From Candidatus Deferrimicrobiaceae bacterium (GTDB lineage Bacteria; Desulfobacterota; Deferrimicrobia; Deferrimicrobiales; Deferrimicrobiaceae): a stretch of DNA of 64,000 bases. The stretch spans positions 1 through 64,000 of the forward strand of contig DASXVV010000009.1 in NCBI GenBank assembly GCA_036504035.1. Direction: 5' to 3'. Below are positions 50,639 to 58,536 of the stretch, one piece after another. Each line of letters starts with the position of its first letter. Position 1 is the first letter of the stretch. The notes under the pieces are model-generated. The model worked only from the letters and a program-made list of their open reading frames with translations. It ran no database searches and was not told where the DNA came from. Both the position numbers and the translations under genes were made by a program.

Positions 50639-51706
50639 ATGAGTGCGACTGTTTGGTGTACTGATTTTTCCGCGAAACCGGGACGCGGCCTGCTCGACAA
50701 GATCGCGGAGTTGCTAGACAAATCCGGGCTTGAAAGCAAGCTCGGCAAGAAGGGGCTGACCGCAGTCAAACTGCATTTTGGCGAAAAGGGGAACACGTCG
50801 TTCGTCCGCCCGATCTTCGTCCGTGCGATCGTCGAGCGGATAGCGGCGCTCGGCGGCAAGCCGTTCCTGACCGACACCAATACGCTGTACCTCGGCTCCC
50901 GCGCCAACAGCGTCGACCACCTCCGTTGCGCCATCACGAACGGCTTCGCCTACTCGGTCGTCGATGCGCCTCTCGTCATTGCGGACGGGTTGCGGGGCGA
51001 ATACGCGGTCAAGGTGCCGATCGACGGAAAGATCTTCCGGGAAGTCGCCGTCGGCGGCGAGATCGTCCACGCCGATTCGATGGTTGTGGTCACCCACTTC
51101 AAGGGGCATGAACTTTCGGGGTTCGGCGGCACCATCAAGAACCTGGGCATGGGCTGCGCAGCCAGGCAGGGGAAGCTCGCACAGCACTCCTCGGTCGCTC
51201 CCGTGGTCAAGCCCGAAAATTGCACCTCCTGCGGCACCTGCATCGCCCACTGCCCCGCCGGGGCCATCGAAATCGTGTCGGAGGCGGCCTTCATCGACCC
51301 GAAGATCTGCATCGGCTGCGCGGACTGCATCGTCCTTTGCCCCGAAAAGACCATCAGCGTCAACTGGAACGAGGCCTCCGCCACGGTGCAGAAGAAGATG
51401 GTCGAGCACGCGCTGGGCGCGGTGAAAGGCAAAAAAGAGCGCGTTCTCTACATCGCCTTCGTCAACCAGGTCTCGCCTTACTGCGATTGCTACGGTCACA
51501 ATGACCGCCCGATGGCGCCCGACGTGGGAATCCTCGCATCCGATGACCCGGTCGCGCTCGATCAGGCCTGCGCCGATCTCGTGATCAAGGCGGCCGGACG
51601 AGATCCGTTCCGCGAAACCCACCCTGCGATCGACTGGACGATCCAGCTCGCCTACGGCGAAGAACTGGGGCTGGGCAAGCGCGCCTACAAGCTCGAGACG
51701 ATCTGA
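50639..51706 (+). CDS. DUF362 domain protein with two [4Fe-4S] ferredoxin motifs
   Basis: The 355-residue cytoplasmic protein has a DUF362 domain (about residues 5-180, KLHFGEKGNTSFVRP, HFKGHELSGFGG) and two ferredoxin motifs, CTSCGTCIAHCP and CIGCADCIVLCP (about 195-245). The DUF362 fold then resumes to the end with GILASDDPVALDQACADLV. A role in electron transfer or Fe-S-dependent chemistry is likely, but the family's reaction is not established. GAGGGGG stands 8 nt before the ATG. The stop overlaps the next gene's start (TGATG), which ties it to the BadF-type ATPase. Confidence 0.88.
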   Translation: MSATVWCTDFSAKPGRGLLDKIAELLDKSGLESKLGKKGLTAVKLHFGEKGNTSFVRPIFVRAIVERIAALGGKPFLTDTNTLYLGSRANSVDHLRCAITNGFAYSVVDAPLVIADGLRGEYAVKVPIDGKIFREVAVGGEIVHADSMVVVTHFKGHELSGFGGTIKNLGMGCAARQGKLAQHSSVAPVVKPENCTSCGTCIAHCPAGAIEIVSEAAFIDPKICIGCADCIVLCPEKTISVNWNEASATVQKKMVEHALGAVKGKKERVLYIAFVNQVSPYCDCYGHNDRPMAPDVGILASDDPVALDQACADLVIKAAGRDPFRETHPAIDWTIQLAYGEELGLGKRAYKLETI

Positions 51707-52503
51707 TGCCGGGCGGGTTGTTGTTCGCCGGCGTCGACGTCGGCTCCCTTTCGACCGACATCGTGCTCGTTTCCGAAGAAGGCGAGATCGCCGGCCAGGC
51801 GGTCGTCGCCACGGGCGCATCGATCGCCCGCGCCTATGCCGAAGCCATGAAGGCCGCGCTCGCTTCGGCCGGGGCGATCGCCGCCGAGATCGCCTTCACC
51901 GTCTCGACCGGTTACGGCCGGGAACGCGTCCCCGGGAGCGACCTTTCCCTGACCGAAATCGGATGCCACGCCCGGGGCGCGCGTCACCTTTTCCCCGAAG
52001 CCGTCACCGTGCTCGACATCGGCGGTCAGGACAGCAAGGTCATCCGGATCGGCCCCAACGGGAAGGTCAGCGACTTCGCGATGAACGACAAGTGTGCCGC
52101 GGGAACGGGCCGTTTCCTCGAAGTGATGGCGAGAACGCTCGAAGTCGACCTCGAGCAGATGGGGGAGCGGGCGCTCCAGGCGACGCGTCCGCTGGCCGTC
52201 AGCTCGATGTGTACCGTGTTTGCGGAATCGGAAGTCGTGTCGCTGATCGCATCGGGCGCCAGCCCTGGAGATATCGCGTGGGGGATCCATACCGCGATCG
52301 CCGAGCGGATCGCCGCACTGGCCGACCGTGTCGGGGTCGCCCAACCCGTTGTCATGACCGGCGGGGTGGCGAAAAACCGCGCGGCCCGGAAGGCCATCGA
52401 GGAACGGCTTCGCGTAAGGTTGCTGGTGCCCGACGAACCGCAGGTCGCCGGCGCCCTCGGCGCGGCGCTGTTCGCCCGCGAAAGACGCCGGGCTCCGCAC
52501 TGA
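51706..52503 (+). CDS. BadF/BadG/BcrA/BcrD-type ATPase (2-hydroxyacyl-CoA dehydratase activator-like)
   Basis: A 265-residue ASKHA-fold ATPase. Motifs: GVDVGSLSTDIVL (phosphate 1), DIGGQDSKVI (phosphate 2), GGVAKN (adenosine). The two cysteines that would bridge a [4Fe-4S] cluster across the dimer are in NDKCAAGTGRF and SSMCTVFAESE. Such proteins (HgdC, FldI) drive an electron into a partner dehydratase or reductase at the cost of ATP. No HgdA/HgdB-like dehydratase or benzoyl-CoA reductase subunit is in the window. It is coupled to the DUF362 ferredoxin gene, which may be electron donor or partner (inference). Confidence 0.9.
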   Translation: MPGGLLFAGVDVGSLSTDIVLVSEEGEIAGQAVVATGASIARAYAEAMKAALASAGAIAAEIAFTVSTGYGRERVPGSDLSLTEIGCHARGARHLFPEAVTVLDIGGQDSKVIRIGPNGKVSDFAMNDKCAAGTGRFLEVMARTLEVDLEQMGERALQATRPLAVSSMCTVFAESEVVSLIASGASPGDIAWGIHTAIAERIAALADRVGVAQPVVMTGGVAKNRAARKAIEERLRVRLLVPDEPQVAGALGAALFARERRRAPH

Positions 52504-52516
52504 CACCCGCCCTTTT

Positions 52517-53581
52517 TCAGTTTTCCAGGTGCTCTTCGTAGATACGATGGATGGTGGCCTCGTTGGCCATGAAGGTGCCGAGCACCTTCGGGTCGAAGTG
52601 GCCGGGCATGGTCCGGCCGTCTCCGAACTCGATGATGCGAAGGGTCGTCTCGTGATCCAGCGGCGGCTTGTACGGCCGGCGGCTCCGCAAGGCATCGTAT
52701 TGGTCGATGATGTTGAGGATGCGTCCCTCGATCGGGATCTGCTCTCCCCTGAGCCCGCTGGGATACCCGGTGCCGTCCCATCTCTCGTGGTGATATAGCG
52801 CGAACTTCGCGGCGGACTTCAGGTAGGGGCTGTCGGAGCCGCTGAGGATGCGCGCCCCGATCGTGGTGTGCGCCTTGATGATCTCCCGCTCCCCCCCCGT
52901 CAGCTCGCCCGGTTTCAGCAGGATGGCGTCGGGAATGCCCACTTTGCCGATGTCGTGCATCGGGCTCGCGTAAAACATGATGTCGGCTTCTTCGGGCGAG
53001 ATCCCGAACGCCTTGACCAGGACCTCGGTGAAATAACTGATCCGCTTGACGTGGACGTAGGTGTCTTCATCTCGAAACTCGGCGGCCAGCGTCAGCCGCT
53101 GGACCGTATCGAGGAGGGCTTCCCGAAGCTGGCGGGTGCGTTCCGCCACTGTCGCCTCGAGAATCCGGCTGTGCTCCTCGAGAAAATCCTGGTATCGCTT
53201 GACCTTGAGAAGGTTCGCCACCCGGACGAGCAGCTCGGTGCCGTCGATCGGCTTGTTGACGAAGTCGTCGGCGCCGGCCTTCAGCGCCTCGATCCGGGAG
53301 GCGCGATCGGTCGATGCGGTGAACATCACCACGGGAATTCGCCGGGTCGCCGGGTCGGCCTTGAGCAGCCGGCACGCCTCAAGACCGTCCATGACCGGCA
53401 TCGAGATGTCGAGAAAGATCAGGTCGGGCAGGAAGCGGCGGGCCATCCGCAACCCATTCTCGCCGTCGCAGGCCGAGAGGAAGTCGTGCCCTTTGGACTT
53501 GAGGAATTCGCCGAAGACCGACTGGATGACCACGTCGTCATCCACCAGAAGAATGCTGCCGACCTGAGCCGTTTCATCCAT
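52517..53581 (-). CDS. Response regulator with HD-GYP c-di-GMP phosphodiesterase domain
   Basis: The 354-residue cytoplasmic regulator has an intact receiver domain (acidic pocket Asp14-Asp16, phospho-acceptor Asp58 in LIFLDISMPVMDG, and a Lys in NKPIDGTEL). A coiled linker (about 130-165) leads to an HD-GYP domain with HDIGKVGIPD and HHERWDGTGYPSGL. It is predicted to hydrolyse cyclic di-GMP on phosphorylation. The ATG at 53581 lies 25 nt after the aminotransferase gene. No partner histidine kinase is adjacent. Confidence 0.92.
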   Translation of the reverse strand: MDETAQVGSILLVDDDVVIQSVFGEFLKSKGHDFLSACDGENGLRMARRFLPDLIFLDISMPVMDGLEACRLLKADPATRRIPVVMFTASTDRASRIEALKAGADDFVNKPIDGTELLVRVANLLKVKRYQDFLEEHSRILEATVAERTRQLREALLDTVQRLTLAAEFRDEDTYVHVKRISYFTEVLVKAFGISPEEADIMFYASPMHDIGKVGIPDAILLKPGELTGGEREIIKAHTTIGARILSGSDSPYLKSAAKFALYHHERWDGTGYPSGLRGEQIPIEGRILNIIDQYDALRSRRPYKPPLDHETTLRIIEFGDGRTMPGHFDPKVLGTFMANEATIHRIYEEHLEN

Positions 53582-53606
53582 ACGCCGGATACCCTCTACT
53601 GGTTCT

Positions 53607-54752
53607 TCAGATGGTGTGCGATTCGGTGATGGCTTCGAACAGTCGCCCGACCTCCTCGGCCGTGTTGTAGAAATGCGGGGACACCCGCAAACCTCCCGAG
53701 CGTGGCGCGCAGACAAAGCCGCGGGCGAGCAACTCGTTGCTCAGGGCGACCGCATCTGCCCCGGGTATCCTGAATGTTACGATGCCCGATCGCTCTTCGG
53801 GGTTTCTGGGAGAGAGGACCTCGTACCCCGCCTTGAGAGCGCCCTCGATGACCGCCTCGGTGAGGCGCCTGACCCGCTCGCGAATCCGGTCGATGCCGAT
53901 CGAGAGCAGCAGCTCCAGCGACGCGTTCAAGGAGGCGATCCCGACCGTGTTGAAACTGCCGGGCTCGTATCGGCGGGCATCCGGCGACAGGCGGAATTCG
54001 TACGTTTCGAAGTCGAAGCGGTTGGCCACGGAATGCCAGCCCAGGATGACGGGTTCGATCATTTCCAGCACGTCGCGGGAGACATAGAGCCCCCCGATGC
54101 CTTCGGGGGCAAGCAGCCACTTGTGGCCGTCGGCCGCCAGGGCGTCGATGCCGTATGCCTTGACATCCATCGGGAGGACGCCGAGGCTCTGGATGCCGTC
54201 GACGCAGAAAAAGATCCCGTGGCGCCGGCAATATTCGCCGATGCCGGACAGGTCGTTTCGATATCCGTTCGAAAACTCGACCGACGAGAGTGCGATCATC
54301 CGCGTCTTGCCGTCGCAAGCCTTGAACAGGTCTTCCTTCCGGACGCGACCTTCCCGAGATGCGACCATCCGCACCTCGACACCGCGCGACTGGAGGCGCA
54401 TCCATGGGTAGATGTTGGAGGGGAATTCGACGTTGGAGGTGACGAGGTTGTCGCCCTCTTTCCATGGAAAGCCGGCGGCGATGATCGAGAGCCCTTCCGA
54501 GGTGTTCTTGATGAAGGCGATCTCCTCGGTGTCCCCGCCAACCAGCTGCGCAAAGCGCCTGCGCGCCTCGTTGCCGGTCTCGGCCCACTTGCGGAGCCGC
54601 ACTGCGCCTTCGTCTCGCGCCCGCGTGAGCACCTGGATCCCCGCCTCGGCAGAGGAGGCCGGAATCGGCGAAACCCCGGCATGGTTCAGGTAAACGTATT
54701 TCGCCGTGACCGGGAATTCCTTCTCCCGGTAAGGCCCGACGTCTATCGGCAA
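53607..54752 (-). CDS. Class V aminotransferase family PLP enzyme
   Basis: The 381-residue fold-type I PLP enzyme resembles the isopenicillin-N-epimerase / selenocysteine-lyase branch. It has YLNHAGVSP at the start, ADGHKWLLAPEG with the PLP Lys (about residue 211), and SGGLRVSPHFYNT near the end. The catalytic Cys loop of true cysteine desulfurases is not recognisable there, so sulfur transfer cannot be claimed. AGGGAGG stands 11-13 nt before the ATG. It heads a two-gene unit with the HD-GYP regulator and is divergent from the E1-like gene. Substrate unknown. Confidence 0.82.
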   Translation of the reverse strand: MPIDVGPYREKEFPVTAKYVYLNHAGVSPIPASSAEAGIQVLTRARDEGAVRLRKWAETGNEARRRFAQLVGGDTEEIAFIKNTSEGLSIIAAGFPWKEGDNLVTSNVEFPSNIYPWMRLQSRGVEVRMVASREGRVRKEDLFKACDGKTRMIALSSVEFSNGYRNDLSGIGEYCRRHGIFFCVDGIQSLGVLPMDVKAYGIDALAADGHKWLLAPEGIGGLYVSRDVLEMIEPVILGWHSVANRFDFETYEFRLSPDARRYEPGSFNTVGIASLNASLELLLSIGIDRIRERVRRLTEAVIEGALKAGYEVLSPRNPEERSGIVTFRIPGADAVALSNELLARGFVCAPRSGGLRVSPHFYNTAEEVGRLFEAITESHTI

Positions 54753-54822
54753 ATGATCCCTCCCTCTTTATCGGATACCGTGCCAGCTCTTATGCTATCA
54801 GGAGCGGGACGAAATTCTATCG

Positions 54823-54828
54823 TATAAT
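54823..54828 (+). promoter_or_regulatory. Perfect -10 element 6 nt before the E1-like gene start
   Basis: TATAAT at 54823-54828 stands directly before GTG at 54835. Transcription would begin at or within a base or two of that codon. The -35 region (around 54800) is poor. No Shine-Dalgarno sequence precedes the GTG. This suggests a leaderless mRNA. Confidence 0.6.
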
Positions 54829-54834
54829 GAAAGC

Positions 54835-55647
54835 GTGAACGTGCCTCCGGAAAACCCGCTGCGCTACAGCCGGAACATGCTCGTCGAAGAGATCGGGATC
54901 GCCGGGCAAGGAAAGCTTGCGGCCGCCTCGGTCCTTGTCGTCGGCGCCGGCGGCCTCGGATCTCCCGCCCTTTTCTACCTCGCGGCAGCGGGCGTCGGCC
55001 GCCTCGGGATCATCGACGGAGACCGGGTCGACACGACAAACCTGAACCGCCAGATCCTGCATCCGGCGGAAAACATCGGCCTCTGGAAAACGGCGTCGGC
55101 CACCGGCACGCTCAAGGCGTTCCGACCCGATCTCGCGATCGATCCGTATCCCGAGATGCTCACGGCTGCGAATGCATGCGGCCTGTTCGAGCGGTACGAC
55201 GCGGTGATCGACGGGACCGACAATTTCCCCGCCAAATATCTCTGTAACGACGCGGCCGTCGTCACCGGCACGCCGCTGGTTCACGCCGGCGTCCTGCGAT
55301 TCGGGGGGCAGCTGATGACCGTCATCCCCCGGCAGGGGCCTTGCCTGCGCTGCCTTCTGCCCGAAATGCCGTCGCTGTCCGACACGCAAGGATCGGCGCA
55401 GGTGGGGATTCTCGGACCCACGGCCGGCATCTTCGGCGCCTGGCAGGCGATGGAGGTCGTGAAATTGCTGACCGGAGCGGGCAAGCCGCTTTGCGGCCGT
55501 TTGCTGACGCTCGATACGCTGGACGGGTCCGCCGCCATTCTCCCCGTCCAACGGGACCATCACTGCCCTGCATGCGGCGATGCGCCTCGCATCGCCGCAC
55601 CACTCTCACCCGGGAACTATCTCCAGGAAGGAAGCACCACCGCATGA
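54835..55647 (+). CDS. E1-like adenylyltransferase (ThiF/MoeB/HesA family)
   Basis: The 270-residue protein has RYSRNMLVEEIG at the start, the nucleotide-binding VVGAGGLGSPALFYLA (about 37-52), IDGDRVDTTNLNRQ, and two Cys pairs for zinc (CLRC about 175 and CPAC near the end). Family members adenylate the C-terminal glycine of ThiS or MoaD-like sulfur carriers. At the position of the ThiF/MoeB cysteine the text reads TQGSAQVGILGP, with no Cys. The GTG start is required to keep the RYSRN motif. It overlaps the PP-loop gene (ATGA). No carrier protein gene is adjacent. Confidence 0.85.
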   Translation: MNVPPENPLRYSRNMLVEEIGIAGQGKLAAASVLVVGAGGLGSPALFYLAAAGVGRLGIIDGDRVDTTNLNRQILHPAENIGLWKTASATGTLKAFRPDLAIDPYPEMLTAANACGLFERYDAVIDGTDNFPAKYLCNDAAVVTGTPLVHAGVLRFGGQLMTVIPRQGPCLRCLLPEMPSLSDTQGSAQVGILGPTAGIFGAWQAMEVVKLLTGAGKPLCGRLLTLDTLDGSAAILPVQRDHHCPACGDAPRIAAPLSPGNYLQEGSTTA

Positions 55648-56711
55648 CCCAGACCGTCGAAAAGAACCCGCCTCGCGCCGTCATCCTGCTTTCCGGAGGT
55701 TTGGACAGCACGCTTGCCGCCAAAATGCTCGTCGACCAGGGCGTCGCGCTACATGCGCTGCATTTCACGTCCCCGTTCTGTACCTGTTCACGTGGAGGAA
55801 ACGGTCACGGCGCCGGGTGCCAGTCCCAGGCACACGTTGTCGCTGTCGAGCTGGGGATACCGATCAAGACGATCGTCAAGGGACAGGACTACGTCGATCT
55901 CATCCGGAATCCCTCCCACGGCCGCGGATCCGCGATGAACCCTTGCATCGACTGCCGGATCTTCACCCTTCGGAAGGCGAAGGAATACATGTTGTCGATC
56001 GGCGCCACGTTCCTCGTGACCGGCGAGGTGCTTGGACAACGTCCCATGTCCCAGCGGGAAGACGCGATTCACTTCATAGAGAAGCACGCCGGCTGCAATG
56101 ACATCGTCCTTCGGCCGCTGTCCGCGCAGCACTTCGAACCCACGCTCCCCGAGCGGGAAGGCTGGGTAGACCGCGACGCCATGCTCGGGATTTCCGGGCG
56201 CTCGCGCAAGGAGCAGATCGCCCTCGCCGACCGGCTGGGCGTCGTCGACTATGCCTGCCCTGCCGGGGGCTGCCTGCTGACGGACAAGACCTTCGCGATC
56301 AAGGTGCGCGACCTGTTCGCCCACGAGTCGGAAGTGACGATGGCGGACCTCAACCTGCTCAAGGTCGGCCGGCATTTCCGGATGAAGGACGGCCGCAAGG
56401 TCGTCGTGTCCCAAAGCGAGGAAGCAAACCTCCGGCTCGAGTCGCTCTGCCCCACCTTGCAGACCGGAAGAAAGCGCTTCCCGACGGTATATCGCTCTCA
56501 CGGATGCGCGGGCCCGTCGGTCGCCGTCTTCGTCGAGGCCGGCGAGCCGGACCCGTTGCCGCTGCTCGGGAAGATCTACGGTCGCTACACAAAGGCCGAT
56601 GCCGAGAGCCCCTTCCGCGTTCAGGTCGTCTCCCCGGGCGAACCGCGCGAAATCCTCGTGCCGCGCGACGACGATTTCACCGAGGTCTACGATGCCTTGC
56701 TCTGCAAATGA
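55644..56711 (+). CDS. PP-loop ATPase of the ThiI/MnmA-like type with C-terminal RNA-binding-like region
   Basis: The 355-residue protein starts with the PP-loop VILLSGGLDSTLAAKML (about 12-28), typical of ATP-pyrophosphatases that thiolate tRNA. Cysteine pairs occur in TSPFCTCSRGG, MNPCIDCRIFTLRKA and CPAGGCLLTD. The last 120 residues (from about 235) look like the NFACT-R-type RNA-binding domain found in some ThiI-like proteins. A tRNA sulfur-transfer role is likely, but the target base is unknown. The ATG overlaps the upstream stop codon. Longer frames back to 55341 lie within the E1-like gene. Confidence 0.8.
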   Translation: MTQTVEKNPPRAVILLSGGLDSTLAAKMLVDQGVALHALHFTSPFCTCSRGGNGHGAGCQSQAHVVAVELGIPIKTIVKGQDYVDLIRNPSHGRGSAMNPCIDCRIFTLRKAKEYMLSIGATFLVTGEVLGQRPMSQREDAIHFIEKHAGCNDIVLRPLSAQHFEPTLPEREGWVDRDAMLGISGRSRKEQIALADRLGVVDYACPAGGCLLTDKTFAIKVRDLFAHESEVTMADLNLLKVGRHFRMKDGRKVVVSQSEEANLRLESLCPTLQTGRKRFPTVYRSHGCAGPSVAVFVEAGEPDPLPLLGKIYGRYTKADAESPFRVQVVSPGEPREILVPRDDDFTEVYDALLCK

Positions 56712-57546
56712 GGCCGGGGATAAATTCGAAAATCTGAAAGCCCGTCTGCGCGAAGCCGGGTCCGTCCTGGTCGCCTTCAGCGGCGGGGTCGACAGTTCGT
56801 TCCTGCTCTACGCGGCGCGCGAGGCGGTTGGCGCCGACCGGGTGATGGCCGTCACCGCCCGCTCTCCGCTCCAGGCCGAGGGCGAGTTCGACGAGGCGGC
56901 CTCTCTCTGCGCCGGGCTAGGCGTCCGTCATCGCGTCCTCGATTTCGATCCCTTCTCGGTCCCCGGGTTCGCATCCAATCCGGAAGATCGCTGCTACCAC
57001 TGCAAACGCGCGATCTTTTCCCGCTTCGTCGAGATCGCCCGCGAGGAGGGGATGCTTGCCGTCTGCGACGGCGGGAACCTTGACGACCTGAAGGAACATC
57101 GCCCGGGCAAGAAGGCGCTCTTGGAGCTGGGCGTCCGGAGTCCGCTGGAAGAATCCGGTCTGACCAAGAACGCCATCCGTTCCCTGAGCCGGATCGCGGG
57201 ACTGCCCACCGCCGACAAGGGATCTTTCGCCTGCCTCGCCACCCGTTTCCCGCACGGGACGACCATCACTCCCGATTTGCTGGCGCGGACCGGCGCATGC
57301 GAGGCGATCCTCAAACGGCTGGGCTTCCGGCAATACCGTGTCCGCGTTCACGGCAACGTCGCCCGCATCGAGGTGGCGCCCGACGAGATCCCCCGGCTGT
57401 TCGACGCCGATACCTCGGACACGATCCACGACGGCTTCAGAAGACACGGCTTCCTGTTCGTGTCGGTCGACCTCAAGGGATACCGAACCGGGGCGATGGA
57501 GGAAGGCGGGCTCGTCTCCGGGCTCCCCCCCGATCCGGACGAATGA
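56692..57546 (+). CDS. larE: LarE-type PP-loop sulfur transferase
   Basis: The 284-residue protein has the PP-loop AFSGGVDSSFL (28-38), RCYHCKRAIF (Cys101, Cys104), CDGGNLDDLKEHRPG and SFACLATRFPHG (Cys181). LarE inserts sulfur into pyridinium-dicarboxylate mononucleotide to build the nickel-pincer cofactor. The three cysteines match the type reported to bind a [4Fe-4S] cluster that relays sulfur, rather than the single-Cys sacrificial type. The ATG at 56692 has GAGG 6 nt upstream and overlaps the upstream gene by 20 nt. No larA, larB or larC is in the window. Confidence 0.88.
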   Translation: MPCSANEAGDKFENLKARLREAGSVLVAFSGGVDSSFLLYAAREAVGADRVMAVTARSPLQAEGEFDEAASLCAGLGVRHRVLDFDPFSVPGFASNPEDRCYHCKRAIFSRFVEIAREEGMLAVCDGGNLDDLKEHRPGKKALLELGVRSPLEESGLTKNAIRSLSRIAGLPTADKGSFACLATRFPHGTTITPDLLARTGACEAILKRLGFRQYRVRVHGNVARIEVAPDEIPRLFDADTSDTIHDGFRRHGFLFVSVDLKGYRTGAMEEGGLVSGLPPDPDE

Positions 57547-57577
57547 AGCTTCGGCACCCGTCCCGGAGCGGTTGCGG

Positions 57578-58084
57578 TCAGCGATTTCGGGGAAGGCTCG
57601 CGCAATCCCCTTCACCGCCCCGAATCTTGTCGATCGCGTGGGGAAGGATCTCGAGCAGGGCCAGGAGATTTTCCCGGGCGCCGTCGGGGCTGCCGGGAAG
57701 GTTGACGACGAGCGTCGTTCCCCGGACGCCGACCACCGCCCGCGAAAATGGCGCCGTGGGGACCGAAGCAAGACTGGCCGCACGCATCGCCTCGGCCATG
57801 CCTGGGACCTCCCGGTCGATCATCTCGAGGGTGGCATCGGGCGTGACGTCGCGGGGATCGACGCCGGTCCCGCCGGTCGTGACGACCAGGTCGAGACGAA
57901 GCGCGTCGGAGAGATAGCGGAGTGTTCTTCGGATGAATCGCTTGTCGTCCGGGACGACCACCTGCTGGGTGACGACAAGCCCGGGAAGGCGAGAGAGGAT
58001 CCCGGCAGCCGCCGGTCCGGACAAATCGGGTCGCGCCTTCCGGAACGAGCGATCGGAGACGGTGACGACTCCGGCGCGGATCAC
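57578..58084 (-). CDS. mogA: MogA/MoaB-family molybdopterin adenylyltransferase
   Basis: The 168-residue protein has AGVVTVSDR at the start, TTGGTGVDPRDVTPDAT (substrate-binding loop, about 75-91) and VVNLPGSPDGARENL. The family adenylates molybdopterin before molybdate insertion. The start is GTG at 58084, overlapping the MOSC stop (GTGA). It is convergent with larE (31 nt between the stops). MogA versus MoaB cannot be settled by eye. The tight overlap with MOSC suggests joint action on molybdenum cofactor. Confidence 0.85.
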   Translation of the reverse strand: MIRAGVVTVSDRSFRKARPDLSGPAAAGILSRLPGLVVTQQVVVPDDKRFIRRTLRYLSDALRLDLVVTTGGTGVDPRDVTPDATLEMIDREVPGMAEAMRAASLASVPTAPFSRAVVGVRGTTLVVNLPGSPDGARENLLALLEILPHAIDKIRGGEGDCASLPRNR

Positions 58085-58536
58085 GGCGACGCCGGCTCGA
58101 AGACCACCGGGTCGCCGGGCCTGACGCGTCCTCCTCGAACGACACGGCCGAACAGCCCCTCGCGCGGCATGACGCAGTCGCCCACCTGCTGGTAGATCGC
58201 GCAACGGTCGTGGCACTCCTTGCCGATCTGGCTGATTTCGAGCAGCGCCTCCCCGACCTGAAGCCGATCGCCGATCTTGAGCGACAAGAGGTCGATCCCC
58301 GCAACGGTCAGGTTCTCTGCAAAGTCTCCGTGCCCGACGGAAACTCCCTTGGCCCGCATCTTGTCGGCGCTTTCGACGGCGAGGAGGCTGACCTGCCGAT
58401 GCCCCGAGGTCCCCGCGTGGGCATCCCCCTCCAAGCCATGCTCGACGATGAGCATCGCCGACGGGACGGGCCTTTTCTTTTGACCCTTCCGGTCGGATAT
58501 CGACACGGCGACCACTTTTCCGGAATGCATGTCCAT
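58081..58536 (-). CDS. MOSC domain protein
   Basis: A 151-residue stand-alone MOSC domain. It has EGDAHAGTSGHRQVSLL, the Cys motif KECHDRCAIYQQVGDC (about 105-120) and GLFGRVVRGG. MOSC domains handle sulfurated molybdenum cofactor; single-domain forms are often found next to MogA. The start overlaps the stop of the GAF protein (TGATG), and the stop overlaps the mogA start, so three proteins are translated in one chain. Confidence 0.88.
   Translation of the reverse strand: MDMHSGKVVAVSISDRKGQKKRPVPSAMLIVEHGLEGDAHAGTSGHRQVSLLAVESADKMRAKGVSVGHGDFAENLTVAGIDLLSLKIGDRLQVGEALLEISQIGKECHDRCAIYQQVGDCVMPREGLFGRVVRGGRVRPGDPVVFEPASP

Noticed and set aside
53607-54752. Cysteine desulfurase feeding the sulfur island
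   Set aside because: The fold and PLP Lys fit class V aminotransferases, but the catalytic Cys loop of desulfurases is not recognisable and the gene is divergent from the sulfur cluster.
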